NCBI GenBank assembly: GCA_963839815.1
Contig: CAWIWF010000006.1
Coordinates: forward strand, 310,001 to 374,000
Source: JACVRM01 sp963839815
Lineage (GTDB): Bacteria; Actinomycetota; Thermoleophilia; Gaiellales; Gaiellaceae
DNA length: 64,000 bases
Direction of reading: 5' to 3'
A program made the position numbers and the translations under genes. The notes beneath the pieces were generated by a model, which was not told the DNA's origin, searched no databases, and saw nothing but the letters and a program-made list of their open reading frames with translations. Shown here piece after piece: positions 8,310 to 16,229 of the stretch. Numbering within the stretch: the stretch's first letter is position 1; each line of letters begins with the position of its first letter.

Positions 8310-9128
8310 CTAGACGAGGCGCAGGACGACCGCATCGCCTGGCGCGATCGCGAAGGTGTCGGCCGCGCTGCCGCGTGAGATGGCGATCGAGACGTTCTCG
8401 TAGGCGTCCTCGTAGACGGCAATCGCCCCGGCGGCCACGTCCGAGAAGGTCTCGGCGGCGACCGCGTAGTAGCGCTCGGAGCCGAGCTCGATCTCCACCT
8501 TGGCCCTGGACTCGATGCCGGCGCGCTCGAGGTCGCCTGCGCGGACGTTGAGCTGCACGTTGCCGAAGCGGTCGACGGCGATGCAGGTGCCGCCGATGCG
8601 GCCCTCCGCGACCCGTGGCTCGGGGATCTCGAGGCGTACGAGCGTGGCCGGGTCGACGGCGGGGCCGAGCTCGTCGATCGCGACACCCGCGGCGAGGTGC
8701 GCGGCCACCGGCGCGAAGATGTCGCGCCCGTGGAAGGTGCGCGAGACCCGTTCGAGCCAGTACCCGCGCTCGGCGAGCTCGTGTGCAGCCTCGATGCCGC
8801 CGAGCCGGTCGATCGCGGGCAGGAGCAGGCCGTTGTCGGGTCCGACGTAGAGCCGCCCGTCGCTGCCGCGCAGGGCCACGGGCCGGCGGTCGCCGCCGAC
8901 CTCTGGGTCGACGACGGCGAGGTGGACCCCCTCGGGCAGGTACGGCACCGCGTTGGCGAGCACCAGGGCTCCTTCCAGTACCGCCTGCGGCCGGATCCCG
9001 TGCGTGAGGTCGATGACCCGGGCCTCGGGCGCGATCCGGGCGATGACGCCGTGGCAGACACCGACGAAGTCGTCCTCGAGCCCGAAGTCGGTCAGAAACG
9101 AGATGAGGGGCGCGGCCGATCGATTCAC
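8310..9128 (-). CDS. SAM hydroxide adenosyltransferase (DUF62 family)
   Basis: Homologue of fluorinase/chlorinase-fold enzymes that hydrolyse S-adenosylmethionine to adenosine and methionine using water. The 272-aa protein opens with ISFLTDFGLEDDFVGVCHG, then VIDLTHGI. It also has VVDPEVGG, VGPDNGLL and a C-terminal GNVQLN domain, all hallmarks of DUF62. It lacks the extended loop typical of true fluorinases as far as I can judge. Start GTG 9128. It lies 14 bp downstream of hemD and may be read through from the haem operon. Confidence 0.9.
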   Translation of the reverse strand: MNRSAAPLISFLTDFGLEDDFVGVCHGVIARIAPEARVIDLTHGIRPQAVLEGALVLANAVPYLPEGVHLAVVDPEVGGDRRPVALRGSDGRLYVGPDNGLLLPAIDRLGGIEAAHELAERGYWLERVSRTFHGRDIFAPVAAHLAAGVAIDELGPAVDPATLVRLEIPEPRVAEGRIGGTCIAVDRFGNVQLNVRAGDLERAGIESRAKVEIELGSERYYAVAAETFSDVAAGAIAVYEDAYENVSIAISRGSAADTFAIAPGDAVVLRLV

Positions 9129-9142
9129 GGAGACTGGCGACG

Positions 9143-9784
9143 TTATCGCGCGGCAGCCGACACCGCTGCGACCAGGCCGTCCAGGTCGTGCTGATCGGCC
9201 TCACCCGCGACCGCAAGCCCGGCGGTGCGTGCCGCCTCGGTCGTCTGCGGCCCGATCGAGACGACGGGCACGTCATGGCTGAGCGCCGCGTATGCACGCG
9301 CGGCCGACGGCGACGCCAGGACGACGAGGTCGACGGCGGGGAAGGCGGCCGGGGTCAGCTCCCTGGTGCGGTAGAGCGGCAGGAAGTCGGCGCCGAGCTC
9401 ATCGACGAGCAGGCGGCGGGCACCCTCGGCGGCAGCGAGGAGCACACGGCCGGCAGGCCGGGGGAGCGCCGCTGCGAGCCCTTCCTGGCTGGCCGCGGCA
9501 GGGACGAGGTCGGCCCGTAGCCCGTGGCGAGCCAGCTCGGCGGCGGTGCCGGGGCCGACGGCAGCGAGCCGCGCCGCCGGGCGCGCGAGTCGCCTCCCGA
9601 CCTCGCCGGCGCCGATGCGGCTCGTGACGAGGAGCCAGTCGTAGCCGGACGCGTCGATGGGCTCGTCGGACAGCGGCTCCACCTCGATCAGCGGGCACGA
9701 CACCACCTCGTGACCCAGCGCCTCCAGCCGCCCGCCGAGCTCTCGGTCGAGGCCGGTCGGCCTGGTGACGGCTATCCGGGACAT
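9143..9784 (-). CDS. hemD: Uroporphyrinogen-III synthase
   Basis: Closes and inverts ring D of hydroxymethylbilane to give uroporphyrinogen III. The 213-aa protein has the bilobed HemD pattern: IAVTRP at the N-terminus, SCPLIEVEPL, WLLVTSRIGA (from the TSxNA motif), AAVGPGTAAEL, then a C-terminal VVSIGPQTTEAAR. Sequence conservation in this family is low, so the operon position helps the call. ATG at 9784 sits inside a 16-bp perfect palindrome (9776-9791). The 112-nt gap back to hemC is the only sizeable spacer in the ccm-hem run and contains a G-quadruplex motif. Confidence 0.9.
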   Translation of the reverse strand: MSRIAVTRPTGLDRELGGRLEALGHEVVSCPLIEVEPLSDEPIDASGYDWLLVTSRIGAGEVGRRLARPAARLAAVGPGTAAELARHGLRADLVPAAASQEGLAAALPRPAGRVLLAAAEGARRLLVDELGADFLPLYRTRELTPAAFPAVDLVVLASPSAARAYAALSHDVPVVSIGPQTTEAARTAGLAVAGEADQHDLDGLVAAVSAAAR

Positions 9785-9791
9785 GTCCCGG
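9776..9791. promoter_or_regulatory. Perfect 16-bp palindrome over the hemD start codon
   Basis: CCGGGACATGTCCCGG spans the hemD ATG. Its core GGACATGTCC also occurs at 63288-63297. It could be an operator or an RNA hairpin that hides the start codon. Confidence 0.4.
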
Positions 9792-9807
9792 CGCAGCGCA
9801 GGGCCTG

Positions 9808-9835
9808 CCCCCTCCCACACACCCCCCACCCACCC
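9808..9835 (-). other. G-quadruplex motif in hemC-hemD spacer
   Basis: On the minus (coding) strand five G-runs follow one another: GGG, GGG, GGGGGG, GGG and GGGGG. They are separated by loops of 1, 1, 5 and 1 nt. This meets the strict four-tract rule with very short loops, 24 nt before the hemD start codon, so it would form in the mRNA leader of hemD. Confidence 0.7.
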
Positions 9836-9896
9836 GGGGGACACCAGGGTAGGCGCCACTTCCGCACGTGGCTGTGCCGGATGTGTGCGGAGATCG

Positions 9897-10718
9897 TCAC
9901 GCGCCGGCATACGCCGCCAGCGCGGCGGCGAGAGCGACGGGATCGTCGCCAGAGCGGCGCTCGAGCCAGCGACCGTCCTCGTCGGCCACGAGTGCCGTGA
10001 GCGTCTCGCCGTCGTGATGCGCCGCCACCGGCGCGAGGCATCCGCCGCCGATCGCCGCCACGCACGCACGCTCCGCCTCGACGCGCCGGCGCGTCTCGGC
10101 GTCGTCCGCGGCCACCACGAGCCGCTCCTCGCCGGCTCGCACCTGCAGCGCGAGCGCACCTTGGCCGGCCTCCGGCAGCAGCTCCGCAGGGTCGAACCGA
10201 AGCCCGATCTCCCCGCCGAGCCCGAGCCGCTCGAGCCCACAGGCGGCAAGCACGATCGCGTCGAGGCCTCGCTCGGTGCGCTTTCGCAGCCGCGTGTCGA
10301 CGTTGCCGCGCATCGGCTCGATGCGCAGCTCCGGCTCCAGCGCGAGCAGCTGCGCGCGCCGCCGAACCGACGCCGTGCCCACGCGCATCCCGGGCCGCAG
10401 CGCATCGACCCCGCAGAGCGCGTCGCGCGGATCCTCGCGCGCCGGGTAGGCGCCGACGACGAGCCCGGCCGGGTCGGCCGAGGTCATGTCCTTTGCCGAG
10501 TGCACGGCGACGTCGATCCGCCCCGCCAGCAACGCCTCCTCGAGCTCCTTGACGAAGACGCCGCGCTCGCCGATCTGCCCGAACGGCTTCGAGCGGTCCC
10601 GGTCGCCGGCCGTCGTGATCGGGACGAGCGCGACCTCGGCGCCCCCGAGCCGCAGCATCTCGGCCGCGAGCCCCGCCTGCGTCATCGCAAGCCTGCTGCC
10701 CCGCGTGCCGAGCCTTAC
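9897..10718 (-). CDS. hemC: Hydroxymethylbilane synthase (porphobilinogen deaminase)
   Basis: Condenses four porphobilinogens to hydroxymethylbilane. It shows VHSAKDM, RREDP-like AREDPRDAL, GTASVRRRAQL and RGNVDTRL. The cofactor loop GGGCLAPVAAH near the C-terminus supplies the Cys that holds the dipyrromethane. The family's first strand (VRLGTRGSRLAM) lies upstream of the first standard start (ATG 10685), in a frame with no ATG, GTG or TTG. At the expected site, GTA (10718-10716) overlaps the hemA stop as GTAA and follows GGGAGGA by 9 nt. I therefore extend the gene to 10718 and flag the start as non-standard; a conventional caller would start at 10685. Confidence 0.9.
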   Translation of the reverse strand, partial: VRLGTRGSRLAMTQAGLAAEMLRLGGAEVALVPITTAGDRDRSKPFGQIGERGVFVKELEEALLAGRIDVAVHSAKDMTSADPAGLVVGAYPAREDPRDALCGVDALRPGMRVGTASVRRRAQLLALEPELRIEPMRGNVDTRLRKRTERGLDAIVLAACGLERLGLGGEIGLRFDPAELLPEAGQGALALQVRAGEERLVVAADDAETRRRVEAERACVAAIGGGCLAPVAAHHDGETLTALVADEDGRWLERRSGDDPVALAAALAAYAGA

Positions 10719-11971
10719 GAGCGTTCGTCCTCCCGCTCGTCCAGGCCGAACAGGTGGCGTACCGCATCGGCGTAGGCGACGCCGTCGGCGCCCGCGGCCG
10801 CCTCCTTCAGACGGACGGTCGGCAGGTGCAGCAGCTTGTTGACGATCCCCGCGGTCACCGACTCGACCAGCCGGCGCTCGCTCTCCGAGAGCCGGGCGAG
10901 AACGCCCTCCGCGCGTGCGAGCTCGACGGCGCGAATCTGCTCCGCGCGCTCGCGCAGCTCGGCGATCGCCGGCACCACGTGCCGCGACGACTGCCAGTCG
11001 GCGAAGCGGGCCGCCTCTGCCGCCACGATCGCCTCCGCCCGGACGGCCTCCTCCCGCCGTCCGGCCAGCGTCTGCTCGACCACGGACTCGAGGTCGTCGA
11101 TGTCGTAGAGGTAGCAGCCGTCCAGCTCGTGGACAGCCGGGTCGACGTCGCGCGGTACCGCGATGTCGATGAGGAAGAGTGGCAGTCCTTTCCGGCCCGC
11201 AAGCGCATGGGCGACGGCGTCCGCCCCCAGCACGTAGCCGGGCGCGCTGGTCGACGACACGACGACGTCGACCTCCCGCAGCGCCGACTCGACGTCCGTC
11301 AGCGCGACCGAGCGCGCGCCGAAGCGGGAGGCGAGCGCCGGCCCGCGCGCCCCGCCGCGGTTCGCCACCGCCGCGATCGACGCCCCGCGCTTCGCGAGGT
11401 TGCGCGCCGTCAGCTCGCCCGTCTGCCCGGCCCCGACGAGAAGCACCGAGCGGCCCCTGAGGTCGCCGAAGACCTGCTGCGCAAGCGCGGCCGCGGCCGA
11501 CGCCACCGACGTTGGGCTCTCTGCGATCGCGGTCTCGGCGCGCACCTTCTTGCCGGCGTACAGCGCCTGGCGGAAGAGACGGTCGAGCAGCGGGCCGGGA
11601 GCGCCGGCCTCGAAGGCGGCGCGGACCTGGCCGAGGATCTCGCCTTCACCGGGCACCATCGAGTCGAGTCCGGCGGCCACCCGCAGCGCGTGCAGCACGG
11701 CGGCCTCGCCGTGGAGGCGGTAGAGCACCGGCAGGATCTCCTCGCCCGCGAGCCCGGTGAGCGCGTCGGTCGCCGCCGCCTCCGCGCTCTCCGCGTCCGA
11801 CGAGACGATGTAGAGCTCCGTGCGGTTACAGGTCGAGAGGCAGACCGCCTCACCGACCTCCGCTGCGAGGCGGGCTGCGAGCGCCGCGGCCGCCGGCCCG
11901 TCGAGCGCGACCCGCTCCCGGACCTCGACCGGCGCGTGGTGGTGCGAGGTTCCGACCAGGAGCAGCGTCAT
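10715..11971 (-). CDS. hemA: Glutamyl-tRNA reductase
   Basis: First enzyme of C5 haem biosynthesis: reduces glutamyl-tRNA(Glu) to glutamate-1-semialdehyde with NADPH. The 418-aa protein has the catalytic Cys motif LSTCNRTELY near residue 48 and EGEILGQV. The Rossmann loop is LLVGAGQTGELTARNL, followed by FLIDIAVPRDVDP and a C-terminal helical dimerisation domain ending in KLLHLPTVRLKE. ATG 11971 overlaps the hemX stop as ATGA, so translation is probably coupled. The stop TAA overlaps the apparent hemC start. Confidence 0.97.
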   Translation of the reverse strand: MTLLLVGTSHHHAPVEVRERVALDGPAAAALAARLAAEVGEAVCLSTCNRTELYIVSSDAESAEAAATDALTGLAGEEILPVLYRLHGEAAVLHALRVAAGLDSMVPGEGEILGQVRAAFEAGAPGPLLDRLFRQALYAGKKVRAETAIAESPTSVASAAAALAQQVFGDLRGRSVLLVGAGQTGELTARNLAKRGASIAAVANRGGARGPALASRFGARSVALTDVESALREVDVVVSSTSAPGYVLGADAVAHALAGRKGLPLFLIDIAVPRDVDPAVHELDGCYLYDIDDLESVVEQTLAGRREEAVRAEAIVAAEAARFADWQSSRHVVPAIAELRERAEQIRAVELARAEGVLARLSESERRLVESVTAGIVNKLLHLPTVRLKEAAAGADGVAYADAVRHLFGLDEREDERS

Positions 11972-12756
11972 GCGACGTGGGCGGCCGGCAGTCCGAGGCG
12001 GACGGCGATGACGAGGGCGAAGCCGGCGAGCACGAGGTACGCGATCCGGCGCCCACGCCAGCCCAGGCCGAACCGCAGCCCAAGCACGGCCGCGTAGACG
12101 ATCCAGGCCGCGAGCGTGGCGGCCATGACGGCGTCGAACGCACCGCCCTCGCTGACGAGGCGGCCGACCCCGAGCGCGATCCCCAGCGTCAGCGCAGGGA
12201 CGGCGACGGCGATCGTCCGGGCCGCCAGCTCGTCGAGCGCGACGAGCGAGGGCAGGCCGATGCGCAGGATGCGCGGCTCGCGGCGCTTGAGCCGCCGCTC
12301 CTGCCACAGGTACAGGCCGGCGAGACCCGCGGCGAGCGTGAACCCGGCAAACGCGGCGAGCACGAGACCGACATGGGCGACCAGGAACGCCGTCGAGGCG
12401 TCGCCGCTCGCGTCCTCTCGCAGACCACCCGCCGCGTACGAGACGGCCAGCAGACCGGCTGCGACGGGCATGACGACGAGCCCGAGCAACCGGTAGCGCG
12501 GCGTGCAGCCCCAGAGGAGATAACCCGTGACGACCAGCCAGACGAACAGGTTCAGCGAGCCTGCCCAGGTACCCCACGGGAACCCATCCGCCCGCGCTGC
12601 CTGCGCGACGAGCAGCGCCGTCTGGACGAGCCAGCCGATGCGCACCCCCCACGTCGCCGCCCGCCCGAGGACGCCCGGTCGCCTTGCGTTGCCCGCATAG
12701 GCGACAGCGGCCTCACCGTAGGCGATCAGCGCCGGCCAGAAGAGCAGCTCAGCCAA
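11968..12756 (-). CDS. hemX: HemX/CcsA-like cytochrome c assembly membrane protein
   Basis: Polytopic protein of 262 aa with about eight hydrophobic helices. The segment GFPWGTWAGSLNLFVWLVV matches the CcsA/HemX family signature. In Bacillus subtilis hemX follows hemA and lowers HemA abundance; CcsA relatives handle haem for system II cytochrome c maturation. Here it sits between ccmD and hemA, so either role fits. TTG at 12756 is strongly supported by AGGAGG six nt upstream; longer starts only add Arg-rich sequence. It overlaps ccmD by 8 nt and hemA by 4 nt. Confidence 0.82.
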   Translation of the reverse strand: MAELLFWPALIAYGEAAVAYAGNARRPGVLGRAATWGVRIGWLVQTALLVAQAARADGFPWGTWAGSLNLFVWLVVTGYLLWGCTPRYRLLGLVVMPVAAGLLAVSYAAGGLREDASGDASTAFLVAHVGLVLAAFAGFTLAAGLAGLYLWQERRLKRREPRILRIGLPSLVALDELAARTIAVAVPALTLGIALGVGRLVSEGGAFDAVMAATLAAWIVYAAVLGLRFGLGWRGRRIAYLVLAGFALVIAVRLGLPAAHVA

Positions 12757-12934
12757 CGATCGCCTCCTGCCGCGGTCGCTCCGCCGCCGCCTCCCGCTCG
12801 CGCGCCAGCCGAGCCAGCTCCGCCAGCTCACGCTCGAGCCGTGAGACCTTCAGCGCGATGATCACCAGATAGGCGAGGACGGTCGCGAGCACGACCGCGT
12901 ACGCCGCGAAGACGTAGGTCTCGCCGTCGCTCAC
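12749..12934 (-). CDS. ccmD: CcmD-like small membrane protein
   Basis: A 61-residue protein with one transmembrane helix (YVFAAYAVVLATVLAYLVIIAL) and a basic and acidic helical tail (LERELAELARLARER). This is the size and shape of CcmD, which stabilises the CcmABC haem-release complex. GTG 12934 overlaps the ccmC stop as GTGA. Sequence identity in CcmD is weak, so position between ccmC and hemX is the main evidence. Confidence 0.75.
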   Translation of the reverse strand: MSDGETYVFAAYAVVLATVLAYLVIIALKVSRLERELAELARLAREREAAAERPRQEAIVG

Positions 12935-13620
12935 GCCAGCGCCTCTCGGAGCTCGCGCAGGTGAGCGTCGACCCGCTTGCCGGCGAGCTCGACGTGGTAG
13001 AGCGCCGCGGCCAGCGCGAGTGTCCCCCCCAGGCAGACGAGGAAGGTGAGGAACATCTCCCCAGGCATCTGCGGGCCGTCGCGTGTGAAGACGACCGGGT
13101 GGATGAAGCGCTCGGCGAGGCGGATGGCCAGGAAGCTGATCGGGATGAGCACGACGCCGAAGAGGGTGTAGACGGCCGACAGGTTCGCCCGGCGCCGCCC
13201 GGGCTCGACGGAGAAGCGGAGCATGAAGTACGCCGAGTAGAACAGGAAGAGCACGAGGAAGAGCACCAGCTGGCGCTCGCCCCAGCTCCACCAGACGCCC
13301 CACGAGGCCCTGGCCCAGATGGAGCCCGTCGCCAGCGTGAGCACGCCGAAGATCAGACCCATGTGCACGGCGGTGTAGCTCTCGAGGTCGTAGCGCTCGT
13401 CGTTCAGCCAGAGCAGCCTGAGCGCCTTCCACGCGGCCCAGCCGAAGCTCGCGTAGGCCGTGAGGGCGACCGGCACGTGCAGGTAGAAGATCCGCTGGCT
13501 GAACCCCTGGTCGGCGTCCCCGGGCGCCCAGAACAGCGCCAGCACCACTCCCGAGACCAGGAGCGTGAAGGCGGCGAGGGCTAGGAGGGCGGCCCGGTTA
13601 TTCCGCGACGACGTATTCAA
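12931..13620 (-). CDS. ccmC: Haem exporter protein CcmC (cytochrome c maturation)
   Basis: Six-helix membrane protein that presents haem for attachment to the chaperone CcmE. The tryptophan-rich motif reads SWGVWWSWGERQ near residue 118, where the family usually has WGxxWxWD. IFYLHVP near residue 50 and the loop RFIHPVVFTR supply His ligands. TTG at 13620 was chosen because the reading enters the first helix about 12 residues later; it overlaps ccmB by 23 nt. No ccmE, ccmF or ccmH is in the window. Confidence 0.88.
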   Translation of the reverse strand: MNTSSRNNRAALLALAAFTLLVSGVVLALFWAPGDADQGFSQRIFYLHVPVALTAYASFGWAAWKALRLLWLNDERYDLESYTAVHMGLIFGVLTLATGSIWARASWGVWWSWGERQLVLFLVLFLFYSAYFMLRFSVEPGRRRANLSAVYTLFGVVLIPISFLAIRLAERFIHPVVFTRDGPQMPGEMFLTFLVCLGGTLALAAALYHVELAGKRVDAHLRELREALA

Positions 13621-14236
13621 AACTCGCCCAGGACAGGATCGCAAAAACGAGGTCGTACAGCGCGAGGAAGGCCAGGTAGCGCCCGGGCTCGCCCGCGACG
13701 GTGGCACCCACGCCGCCCACGATGATGGGAATGCCGAGCGGCAGGAAGAGGAGCGGCAGCAGTAACTCCCTCGTCCGGCTCGCCGCCGCCATCGCCGCGA
13801 GCAGCGTGCCGACGGCGGCGATGCCGACGTCGGCGAGCGCGACCGCGGCCAGCAGCTCCCAGCCGACGGGCTCGTAGAAGAGCCAGTAGGCGGGCAGGGC
13901 GATCGCCTCGGCGATGACCAGGAAAGCGATGATGCTGAGGCTCTTGCCGAACCAGATCGCGCTGCGGTCGTGCGTCGCCAGCGCGAGACCGTCGAGGACG
14001 CCCTGGTCGCGCTCGGCCACGAACGCCCGGGTGAGGCCGAGGAGCGCCGTGAAGACGATGCCGATCCAGAGCAGGCCGTCGGCCGCGTTTCCGCCCGTGT
14101 CGTCGGCGAGCGCGAACCGGAAGACGACGAGGGCCGAGATGACGAAGAGCAGCATCGCCGGCACGGTCTCCCGCGAGCGCAGCTCCAGCAGCAGATCCTT
14201 GCGAGCGAGCGCCGCCACGTCGCCGAAGTAGCCCAT
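13598..14236 (-). CDS. ccmB: Haem exporter protein CcmB
   Basis: Permease subunit of the CcmAB ABC complex that releases holo-CcmE, 212 aa with about six helices. ARKDLLLELRSRE at the N-terminus and the segment FVAERDQGVLDGLALA match the CcmB family. LFLPLGIPIIVGG forms a late helix. ATG 14236 shares its A with the ccmA stop (TGATG), a one-base overlap that implies coupled translation. Confidence 0.92.
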   Translation of the reverse strand: MGYFGDVAALARKDLLLELRSRETVPAMLLFVISALVVFRFALADDTGGNAADGLLWIGIVFTALLGLTRAFVAERDQGVLDGLALATHDRSAIWFGKSLSIIAFLVIAEAIALPAYWLFYEPVGWELLAAVALADVGIAAVGTLLAAMAAASRTRELLLPLLFLPLGIPIIVGGVGATVAGEPGRYLAFLALYDLVFAILSWASFEYVVAE

Positions 14237-14826
14237 CAGCGCGCCGCCAGCGCGAGCTGCGCGGTCGCGAGCGCACGCACGCGCTCGGGTGCGTGGGTCG
14301 AGAGCACGACGGTGCAGCTCCCCGCCAGCTCCCGCAGCTCGCGGTCGACCAGCTCGCCCCCATCGGCGTCGAGACCGGCATAGGGCTCGTCGAGCAGCAG
14401 CAGCTCCGGGCGGTGCAGCAGCGTCCGGCAGAGCGCGAGCCGCTGCACCATGCCGCGCGAGAAGTCGCCGACTCGCGTGCGCCGCTCGTCCCAGAGGCCG
14501 AAGCGCTCGAGCAGCATGCCGATGCGCTCGCGCCGCTCGCCGACCCGGTACAGACGGCCATAGAGCTCGAGGTTCTCGAGTGGCGTCAGCTCGCGGTAGA
14601 GCCAGGACTCGTGGCTGAGGAACCCGATCGACGAGCGCGGCGCCTCGACCTCGAGTACGCCGCTCGTCGGCGCGGCGAGCCCGGCACAGAGCCGCAGCAG
14701 CGTCGTCTTCCCGGCGCCGTTCGCCCCGGTGACGAGGAGGAAGCCGGCGCGCTCGAGCTGCAGGTCGAGCCGCTCCAGCACCCGCCGGGCGCCGTAGCGC
14801 TTGCTCAGCTCGCGCGCGTGGATCAC
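14236..14826 (-). CDS. ccmA: Cytochrome c biogenesis ATP-binding protein CcmA
   Basis: ATPase of the CcmABCD complex, 196 aa, a minimal ABC domain. Walker A GANGAGKTT at about residues 35-43, Q-loop region IGFLSHESW, signature FSRGMVQRLAL and Walker B LLLLDEP are all present. The H-loop (STHAPE) is also present. It is first in the ccm-hem run. The start GTG 14826 lies 6 nt after a TAGACT box, which suggests a leaderless transcript. Confidence 0.93.
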   Translation of the reverse strand: MIHARELSKRYGARRVLERLDLQLERAGFLLVTGANGAGKTTLLRLCAGLAAPTSGVLEVEAPRSSIGFLSHESWLYRELTPLENLELYGRLYRVGERRERIGMLLERFGLWDERRTRVGDFSRGMVQRLALCRTLLHRPELLLLDEPYAGLDADGGELVDRELRELAGSCTVVLSTHAPERVRALATAQLALAAR

Positions 14827-14832
14827 GGGTCG

Positions 14833-14838
14833 AGTCTA
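14833..14838 (-). promoter_or_regulatory. Putative -10 box of ccm-hem operon
   Basis: TAGACT, six nt before the ccmA GTG. It is the only promoter-like box I see for the eight-gene run that follows; it lies between ccmA and the preceding ubiA-like gene, whose stop is at 14862. Confidence 0.5.
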
Positions 14839-14861
14839 CGGCCGGGCGGGCGGCGCTCCGC

Positions 14862-15722
14862 CTACAGCAGCGCGTCGGCGACGACGAAGGCGCAGAAGAC
14901 CACGCTGATGACGCCGTTGATCGTGAAGAACGCCGCATCCAGGCGCCGCAGGTCGCCCGGCCGGATCAGCGAGTGCTCGTAGACGAGCAGCGCCGCCACG
15001 GCGCCGACGCCGAGCCAGTAGAGGATGCCGACGCCGAGCCCCAGCCCCGCGGCGGCGAGCAGCACGACCGTGGCGGCGTGAAAGAGCCGCGCGTCGCGGA
15101 AGACACCGCGCTCGCCCCAGCGCACCGCCCAGGAGTGCAGTCCCTGCTCGCGGTCGATCTCGGCGTCGAAGAGGGAGTAGAAGAGGTCGAAGCCGGCGAT
15201 CCAGAGCGCAACCGCCGCGCCGAGCAACCAGGCCGCGAGCGGCAACTCACCCGTCACCGCCACCCAGCCGCCCACGGCTGCGAGGCCGTCGACAGCACCG
15301 AGCCACAGGTGCGCCAGCCAGGTGAAGCGCTTCAGGTAGGGGTAGATCACGAAGCCGGCGACCGGGATCGGCCAGAGCCAGCGGACGAGTGGGTCGAGCT
15401 GCCAGACCGCGATCAGGAAGACCGCGAGTGAGAGCAGGCAGAAGGCGACGACCTGCGCGGTCGAGAGCGCACCTGCAGGCAGCTCCCGGCCGGCGGTGCG
15501 GGGATTGCGCGCATCGATCCGGCGGTCGATCAGGCGGTTCAACCCCATCGCCAGCGACCGGGCGCCGACCATGGCGACGGTGATCCAGAGCAGATCGCCG
15601 GCACCGGGCACCGCGTCAAGCGCGAGGACCGCGCCCACGTAGGCGAACGGGAGCGCGAAGACGGTGTGCTCGAACTTGACGAGACGGGCGAAGCGAATGG
15701 GCAGGGCGGCCGCCGTGGTCAT
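14862..15722 (-). CDS. UbiA-family prenyltransferase, probably MqnP-type (menaquinone)
   Basis: Membrane prenyltransferase that attaches a polyprenyl chain to an aromatic acceptor, 286 aa with 8-9 helices. The two Asp-rich motifs that bind prenyl diphosphate are NRLIDRRID near residue 63 and YSLFDAEIDRE near residue 185. RNPRTAGRELPAG matches UbiA/MqnP better than MenA. In actinobacteria without ubiquinone this subgroup is usually assigned to the futalosine route; that assignment is inference. ATG 15722 lies 7 nt after a TAGCAT box (15730-15735), the leaderless layout. The upstream GTG at 15728 is less likely. Confidence 0.85.
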   Translation of the reverse strand: MTTAAALPIRFARLVKFEHTVFALPFAYVGAVLALDAVPGAGDLLWITVAMVGARSLAMGLNRLIDRRIDARNPRTAGRELPAGALSTAQVVAFCLLSLAVFLIAVWQLDPLVRWLWPIPVAGFVIYPYLKRFTWLAHLWLGAVDGLAAVGGWVAVTGELPLAAWLLGAAVALWIAGFDLFYSLFDAEIDREQGLHSWAVRWGERGVFRDARLFHAATVVLLAAAGLGLGVGILYWLGVGAVAALLVYEHSLIRPGDLRRLDAAFFTINGVISVVFCAFVVADALL

Positions 15723-15749
15723 GCCCACGATGCTAGAGCCGCGCGCAGC

Positions 15750-16229
15750 TCAGGTCTGCCGGTGGCTCGTCGGCTCGTCGGCCAGCAAGCTGACCGCGTG
15801 CTCGAGGGCCGGGCGCAGCACCGCGTAGCCGTCGCGGCAGCCGCCGGTCGAGCCCGGCAGGTTGACCACGAGCGTCCGGCCGCGCACCCCGGCGATACCG
15901 CGCGAGAGCAGACCGTGCGGCGTCTTGGCGATCGAGTCGGCGCGCAGCGCCTCGGCGATGCCGGGCGCAACCCGCTCGATCACGTCGAGTGTGGCCTCGG
16001 GCGTCACGTCGCGGGGAGCCAACCCGGTGCCGCCCGTGGTCAGCACGAGCTCCGCGCCCGTCGCCAGGTCGGCGATGGCCGCCGCGATCGCCTCGCGCTC
16101 GTCCGACACTAGCCGCCGAACGACGTCGTGGCCGTCGGCCGCGAGCAGCTCGGCCAGGAGCTCGCCGCTGCGGTCGTCTCGCTCGCCGGCGGCGACGCCG
16201 TCGGACACGGTCAGGACCGCGGCCCTCAG
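15750..16229 (-). CDS. mog: Molybdenum cofactor biosynthesis protein Mog/MoaB
   Basis: Adenylylates molybdopterin before molybdate insertion. Motifs seen are VLTVSDGV, LTTGGTGLAPRDVTPE near residue 66 and VNLPGSTGGCRDGY. The conserved first strand (RAAVLTVSD) begins upstream of the first ordinary start (GTG 16208). In that upstream frame there is no ATG, GTG or TTG. CTG (16229-16227) lies 8 nt after AAGGAG and overlaps the moaC stop as CTGA, the same arrangement as the neighbouring ATGA and GTGA couplings. I take CTG as the start, giving 159 aa. Confidence is high for the function and moderate for the start. Confidence 0.88.
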   Translation of the reverse strand: MRAAVLTVSDGVAAGERDDRSGELLAELLAADGHDVVRRLVSDEREAIAAAIADLATGAELVLTTGGTGLAPRDVTPEATLDVIERVAPGIAEALRADSIAKTPHGLLSRGIAGVRGRTLVVNLPGSTGGCRDGYAVLRPALEHAVSLLADEPTSHRQT

